Shown here piece by piece: positions 13,989 through 17,641 of a stretch of DNA of 17,641 bases. The notes below the pieces were generated by a model that was not told the DNA's origin, did no database searches, and worked only from the letters and a program-made list of their open reading frames with translations. The position numbers were made by a program, and so were the translations under genes. The stretch is from DAOTVS01 sp034436375. GTDB lineage: Bacteria > Chloroflexota > Anaerolineae > SpSt-313. The stretch lies in contig DAOTVS010000155.1 in the NCBI GenBank assembly GCA_034436375.1, forward strand, positions 1 to 17,641. Reading direction: 5' to 3'. Within the stretch, counting starts at the first letter, position 1. Each line of letters opens with the position of its first letter.

Positions 13989-16900
13989 CTCCCCAGCTTC
14001 ACCCTCCCGTCGCTGATCAGCTCGGCCTTGCCCGCCGGCTCCAGCCGCTCGCCCGTGTTTGCGTCGTACAGCCCGGTGTAGAGCGCATACGCGCCCGCGG
14101 GCGCCTGAGAGAGGTCGAGCGTCAGCTGATCGTTCACCATCTCGCCGGCGGCCCAGCGGCCGGTAGGGTAGGTGTTATCCACTGGCTGGGCATCGTGCTG
14201 GGCGACGATCTCGCCCGTCTTGGGGTCCACGCAGTGCAAAAAGACCTTGTAATCGCGCCCCGGCGCCTGCAGCGCCTGCCACTGCAGGTGCACGGTGATC
14301 TGGTCGCCCTGCTGCTGCAGGTCAAAGCTCGTCAGGCGGATCAGGTTGCCGAAATCGATCCCCAGCGGAGAAGCGAGGGGGGGCAGCTCTGTGTGGCGCG
14401 GAGCGGCCTTGACCTGTACGACGCCCGGCGCCTTCCAGCGGCCAAGGGGCGAGCCGGAGGCATCCCGGATCTCCAATTGCAGGCGGTAGCGGCCGGGGGC
14501 GCTCCCGGGAGGCACGCGCAGGGCGAGGCGCTCGTTGACCAGGGCATGCAGCGGCCAGCGGCTGGGCGGGTAGCGCGGCGAGAGGTCCGCCTGGCTGGAG
14601 GCGACCTCTTTGCCCTGCTCATCCAACAGGCTCAGGCGATACTGGCCGTCGGCTAGCGGCGCCTGGAGGGCTGTCCACTGGATATCGGCCGTCACCTGCT
14701 CGCCATCCTCTACGTTCATGTTCTCGATGCGCCAGCCCGTGACCCCCAGGCCGCCCAGGGTCTGCAGGAGCCTGGCCGAGGGGTCAATGGTCGTTTGGGT
14801 GAGGGTGATGCCCGGCACCTGCACCGACCCCAGGGGCAGGATCTGGCGGGCCTGGTAGAGCACCAGCTCCACGCGATAGCCCGCGCCCGGCGGGGTGCCG
14901 GGGGGGATGGACAGGCGGCAAAAGTCGGCGATGGGCACGCCCACCGGCCACAGGCTGGTCGGGTAGAGCCCGTAGCGGGGCTGGCGGTCGGTCTTGGTCA
15001 CCTCGACGCCGTCGGGGTCCAACAGGCGGACTGAAGCGACATAATCTTCGGGCAACGGCGCCTGCAGACGCCAGGTAGGGTAGACGTCCAGCAGGCCCGG
15101 CGCCGGCTGCTCGACCCGGGCCGAGAGCACCTCTACCTGCTTGTTCATCTCGCCCAGGGCCACGGCCGGCGCTCCTGCCGGGGCGGCAGGGGGCAGCACG
15201 CGTATGGGCGCCAGGTAGGTCGTGCCCAGATCCGCGCCCTGCCCGGTGTGGGGGATGACGAGCCCCTGCGGTCCCTGCACCTCCACGGCCAGCAGCAGGA
15301 GCCCCGGGGCCGTCTCGGCGGGCACCGTCAGGGTGTGCTCCGTCACGGCGGCCAGGGGAGCCTCGGTGCGCCGCAGGCTGGGCGCGCCCAAAAGCGCCTC
15401 GGCGGGGGTGGTCGCGCGCACCACCACTGTCAGCCCACTGCCGGTGGGCGCCTGCCAGTGCAGGGTGAGGTGGACCGTATCGCCCGCGTGCGCTGCCTGC
15501 GGGGTCAGCTCATAGCTCAGCAGGCGCACGTCGCTGCCGAAAGCCACGCCCTGCGGGTTGGGGTGCAGGTAGGGCAGCCGTATAAAGTCCATGGTCTGGC
15601 AGACCTCGGGGCTCTGGGCGCCCACCCGCCCCAGCACCGCTCCCAGCGCCAGGGCCAGCACGATCAGGCCCAGCGCGGCAGCGGGCGCCCGCCAGGCCGT
15701 GCGCGAGCGCGCCAGCGCCCAGCCGCAGAGGGCCAGCGTGATCAGGAGGGCGGCCAGCGAGAGCTGCTCGGCCCGCGTGCGCAGGGGTGTGTTGCCGAAG
15801 GAGAGGTCCACCCGGTGCTCGCCCGCCGTGACGGGGATGGCAATGCGCCCGTTGGCGGCCTGTGCGTCGATGGCTACCGGTTGGCCGTCCACGGCGGCCT
15901 GCCAGCCGGGAAAGTCATAGGTCTGGAAGGCGAGCACGGCTTTCTCCGAGTTGACCGTCACCTGCCATGACTGGGCCGTCGGCCCGCCCGATAAGAGCTG
16001 CGCCTTGCCGAGGCTACCCTCAGCCGCCAGCGGCCGGGGGTAGGGGGCGCCGCTCAGCAGCGCGGCCGCGCTGTAGGGCCGTGGGATCGCATCCTGCGGC
16101 AGGTACTCGGCGCGCACGGTCGTGCCGATGTTGCCGGTGAACTGCTCGTAGAGCTGCAGGCGCGCGGGCGTCACATCGCTGTCGCGCAGGGGCAGCGGCT
16201 CGACCGGCAGCCGGGCCAGCATGACCCCAGCCAAGAGCAGCGCGCCGGCGCCGGCCAGGTAGGGGCGCCCCGGCAGCCGCGCGAGCCCCGCCCCCGCCAC
16301 CAACGCCGCAACCAGGGCGGCGATGGAGAGAAAGCGCCAGGGGAACTGCACCATGGGCAAGAGCGGCACGTGCGCCCACAGCCACGCCGAGCTGGGCGTG
16401 ATCGGCCACACGGCATACACCAGGGCGAGGAGGATGCCCAGGTCCAGCCAGCGCACCCGGCGCGCGCGGAGCCAGCCCACAACCACGGCGGCCAGCCCCA
16501 GCAGGGTGACGGCCGCTTGCACGCCCCCCAGCACAAAGGGGGTGCGCTGGCCGTCCAGGGTATAGTTGAAGAGGAAGGCGCTCTGCACCAGGTTCAGCCC
16601 GCGGAAGTGCAGGCTATAGTTGAAGTAGCCCGTCGTCATGTCGGTCAGCGAGACGGCCCCCTGCTCCAGCAGCGCCGGCGCCCAGAACCAGGCGCTGAGC
16701 GCCGCCCCCAGGATAAAGGCCGCTGCCCCGGCCACGAGCACCCGCCAGCGCCGCCCCCGCGCCGAGAGGGCCGCCGCGAGCAGCGCCGCGCCGGCCAGCG
16801 GGGTAAAGATCAGCGCCGAGATGTTGTGCGTGATCATCAGCGCGGCGTACGATAGGGCCAGCACGGCGATCCGCCCGGGCGTAGGCGAGCGCTGCAGGCG

Positions 16901-17467
16901 CACGACGCCCCACAGGATCAGGGGATAGAGGGCAAAGGCCGTGAACTCGGAGAGCGAGTCGCCGCGCACATAGACATTCGCCAGGTGAAAGGGCGCAAAG
17001 GTGTAGGCGGCGGAGGCCACGAGCGCGGCCGCCGGGTCATCCCAGAGGGCAAGCGCCAGCGCGTACATGGCCGCGGCGGCCCCCAGAAAGCCGATGAGTT
17101 GGGTCAGCTTGATGCTCCACAGCAGCCCGGCGCCGGCCAGGCTGAGCAGCGTCCCCACATAGTAGGGCAGCGCGGCGTAAAAGTTGAAAAAGGGGTAGCC
17201 CAGGCCATAGGCCGCATCGGGCATCCAGCGCGCGGGAAAGACGCCGGCGCGCAGGTTGGCCTGCAGCTCGTAAAGGCGTTGGAGAAGGAACGGGCTATCG
17301 CCGCCGGCGCGCGTGTTGACGATGCCCGGCACAGCCAGCAGCGGCCAGGCAGCCGCCAGCGCCAGCAGCAGCGCCCCCGCCAGCCCGATATAGACCCAGG
17401 CTCCGTGCCCGGGCCGCACCGGTTTTTTCAACCCGTCTATGCGCTCGGCCCGCTCAGTCTGCGGCAT
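13970..17467 (-). CDS. Large polytopic membrane protein, PTPS-related/GT-C-like, with four C-terminal beta-sandwich repeats
   Basis: A 1165-residue inner-membrane protein. The start at 17467 has AAGGAG (complement of 17473-17478) 5 nt upstream. After a short cytoplasmic tail and a first membrane segment (24-45), the acidic loop with GGDS (55-58) and the motif YGLGYPFFNFYAALPYY (87-103) resemble the bacterial membrane proteins named for a 6-pyruvoyl-tetrahydropterin-synthase-related domain, and more distantly GT-C glycosyltransferases. About ten more hydrophobic segments run to residue 425, with further ones near 568-587 and 594-614. A soluble region (430-560) separates them. The tail has four related units of about 110 residues, starting near 644, 778, 905 and 1039, with a shared start pattern (FGxxxRLxSYxL) and WQA or WTA strands. 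The role may be in cell-surface polysaccharide or glycoprotein synthesis, but no substrate can be named. It converges on trpA. Confidence 0.8.
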   Translation of the reverse strand: MPQTERAERIDGLKKPVRPGHGAWVYIGLAGALLLALAAAWPLLAVPGIVNTRAGGDSPFLLQRLYELQANLRAGVFPARWMPDAAYGLGYPFFNFYAALPYYVGTLLSLAGAGLLWSIKLTQLIGFLGAAAAMYALALALWDDPAAALVASAAYTFAPFHLANVYVRGDSLSEFTAFALYPLILWGVVRLQRSPTPGRIAVLALSYAALMITHNISALIFTPLAGAALLAAALSARGRRWRVLVAGAAAFILGAALSAWFWAPALLEQGAVSLTDMTTGYFNYSLHFRGLNLVQSAFLFNYTLDGQRTPFVLGGVQAAVTLLGLAAVVVGWLRARRVRWLDLGILLALVYAVWPITPSSAWLWAHVPLLPMVQFPWRFLSIAALVAALVAGAGLARLPGRPYLAGAGALLLAGVMLARLPVEPLPLRDSDVTPARLQLYEQFTGNIGTTVRAEYLPQDAIPRPYSAAALLSGAPYPRPLAAEGSLGKAQLLSGGPTAQSWQVTVNSEKAVLAFQTYDFPGWQAAVDGQPVAIDAQAANGRIAIPVTAGEHRVDLSFGNTPLRTRAEQLSLAALLITLALCGWALARSRTAWRAPAAALGLIVLALALGAVLGRVGAQSPEVCQTMDFIRLPYLHPNPQGVAFGSDVRLLSYELTPQAAHAGDTVHLTLHWQAPTGSGLTVVVRATTPAEALLGAPSLRRTEAPLAAVTEHTLTVPAETAPGLLLLAVEVQGPQGLVIPHTGQGADLGTTYLAPIRVLPPAAPAGAPAVALGEMNKQVEVLSARVEQPAPGLLDVYPTWRLQAPLPEDYVASVRLLDPDGVEVTKTDRQPRYGLYPTSLWPVGVPIADFCRLSIPPGTPPGAGYRVELVLYQARQILPLGSVQVPGITLTQTTIDPSARLLQTLGGLGVTGWRIENMNVEDGEQVTADIQWTALQAPLADGQYRLSLLDEQGKEVASSQADLSPRYPPSRWPLHALVNERLALRVPPGSAPGRYRLQLEIRDASGSPLGRWKAPGVVQVKAAPRHTELPPLASPLGIDFGNLIRLTSFDLQQQGDQITVHLQWQALQAPGRDYKVFLHCVDPKTGEIVAQHDAQPVDNTYPTGRWAAGEMVNDQLTLDLSQAPAGAYALYTGLYDANTGERLEPAGKAELISDGRVKLGSVERNP

Positions 17468-17478
17468 GCGCTCTCCTT

Positions 17479-17492
17479 ACTATTCACTATCC
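17479..17492. repeat. Two heptamers abutting the ribosome binding site of the minus-strand gene
   Basis: On the minus strand GGATAGT and GAATAGT stand in tandem and run straight into the AAGGAG of the 1165-residue protein gene. They resemble the TAATAGT-type heptamers ahead of trpE. Two units alone could be chance. Confidence 0.4.
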
Positions 17493-17562
17493 GGGGGTGT
17501 GGGGTGGGTGTTGGCGTCCGGGTCATGATATATCCCGGATTTAACAATTGAAGATAGAGAAA

Positions 17563-17623
17563 CAGCAAGCCTCGCTCCGTGTTCTGAATGTACCAACACC
17601 AGAAAGGAAGCGAGGGCTTGCTG
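17563..17623. repeat. Hairpin-forming inverted repeat at the right edge
   Basis: CAGCAAGCCTCGCT (17563-17576) pairs with 17609-17623, perfectly except for one bulged G, around a 32-nt spacer. A similar word (AGCGAGACTTGCTG) lies at 8789-8802. An ATG at 17625 opens a frame that leaves the window after five codons, with AGGAAG-like sequence upstream. This could be the end of an insertion sequence with its transposase start, or a leader hairpin of an unrelated gene; the window ends too soon to decide. Confidence 0.5.
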
Positions 17624-17641
17624 CATGGGTAAGGATACACG

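Noticed and set aside
1..17641. Reassigned genetic code with UGA as an amino acid throughout
   Set aside because: Several genes end naturally at TGA (trpG, trpF, the bactofilin-like gene, the minus-strand gene) at family-typical lengths; only fdhA reads through.

Overview
The window is GC-rich bacterial DNA with tightly packed genes and repeat-laden gaps. It most likely comes from a member of the Chloroflexota (Anaerolineae or Caldilineae type). This placement is an inference from four things: base composition, a tryptophan T-box ahead of a trp operon, a giant PTPS-related membrane protein with C-terminal beta-sandwich repeats, and short inverted repeats of the 'tagtggcgg' kind. No rRNA or other decisive marker is present.

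Left part (1-6128). A formate module comes first. A clear sigma-70 promoter (277-305) and a leader of about 310 nt precede fdhA (623-3346), a NuoG-like molybdenum/tungsten formate dehydrogenase. An in-frame UGA at 1679-1681 sits exactly where selenocysteine stands in E. coli FdhH, and a bacterial SECIS hairpin follows it. Conventional gene calling would split this gene in two. A formate/nitrite-family channel (3390-4376) follows 43 nt later, so uptake or export of formate and its oxidation are probably co-expressed. A perfect 52-bp palindrome (4405-4456) closes this unit. Next is an exported, membrane-anchored bactofilin-like protein (4581-5879), a 22-codon overlapping mini-ORF, and a short inverted-repeat element.

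Middle part (6129-13788). A canonical promoter and a complete T-box riboswitch with a Trp (UGG) specifier lead into trpE-trpG-trpD-trpC-trpF-trpB-trpA, the whole pathway from chorismate to tryptophan. Most junctions overlap or nearly touch (trpE/G, D/C, F/B, B/A). The other junctions hold repeat-bearing spacers (trpG-trpD 382 bp, trpC-trpF 238 bp).

Right part (13789-17641). A convergent minus-strand gene encodes a 1165-residue polytopic membrane protein with four beta-sandwich-like repeats. Its last codons lie inside a repeat array. The right edge holds a hairpin that may mark a mobile element or the next gene.

The most unusual overall signal is a set of degenerate tandem arrays with a 7-bp period in the trpE leader, the trpG-trpD gap and the trpA-distal gap, plus a minimal copy ahead of the 1165-aa gene. 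At the first three sites the arrays face each other in inverted orientation around a unique core, and each locus has its own heptamer. This structure is not explained by the genes.
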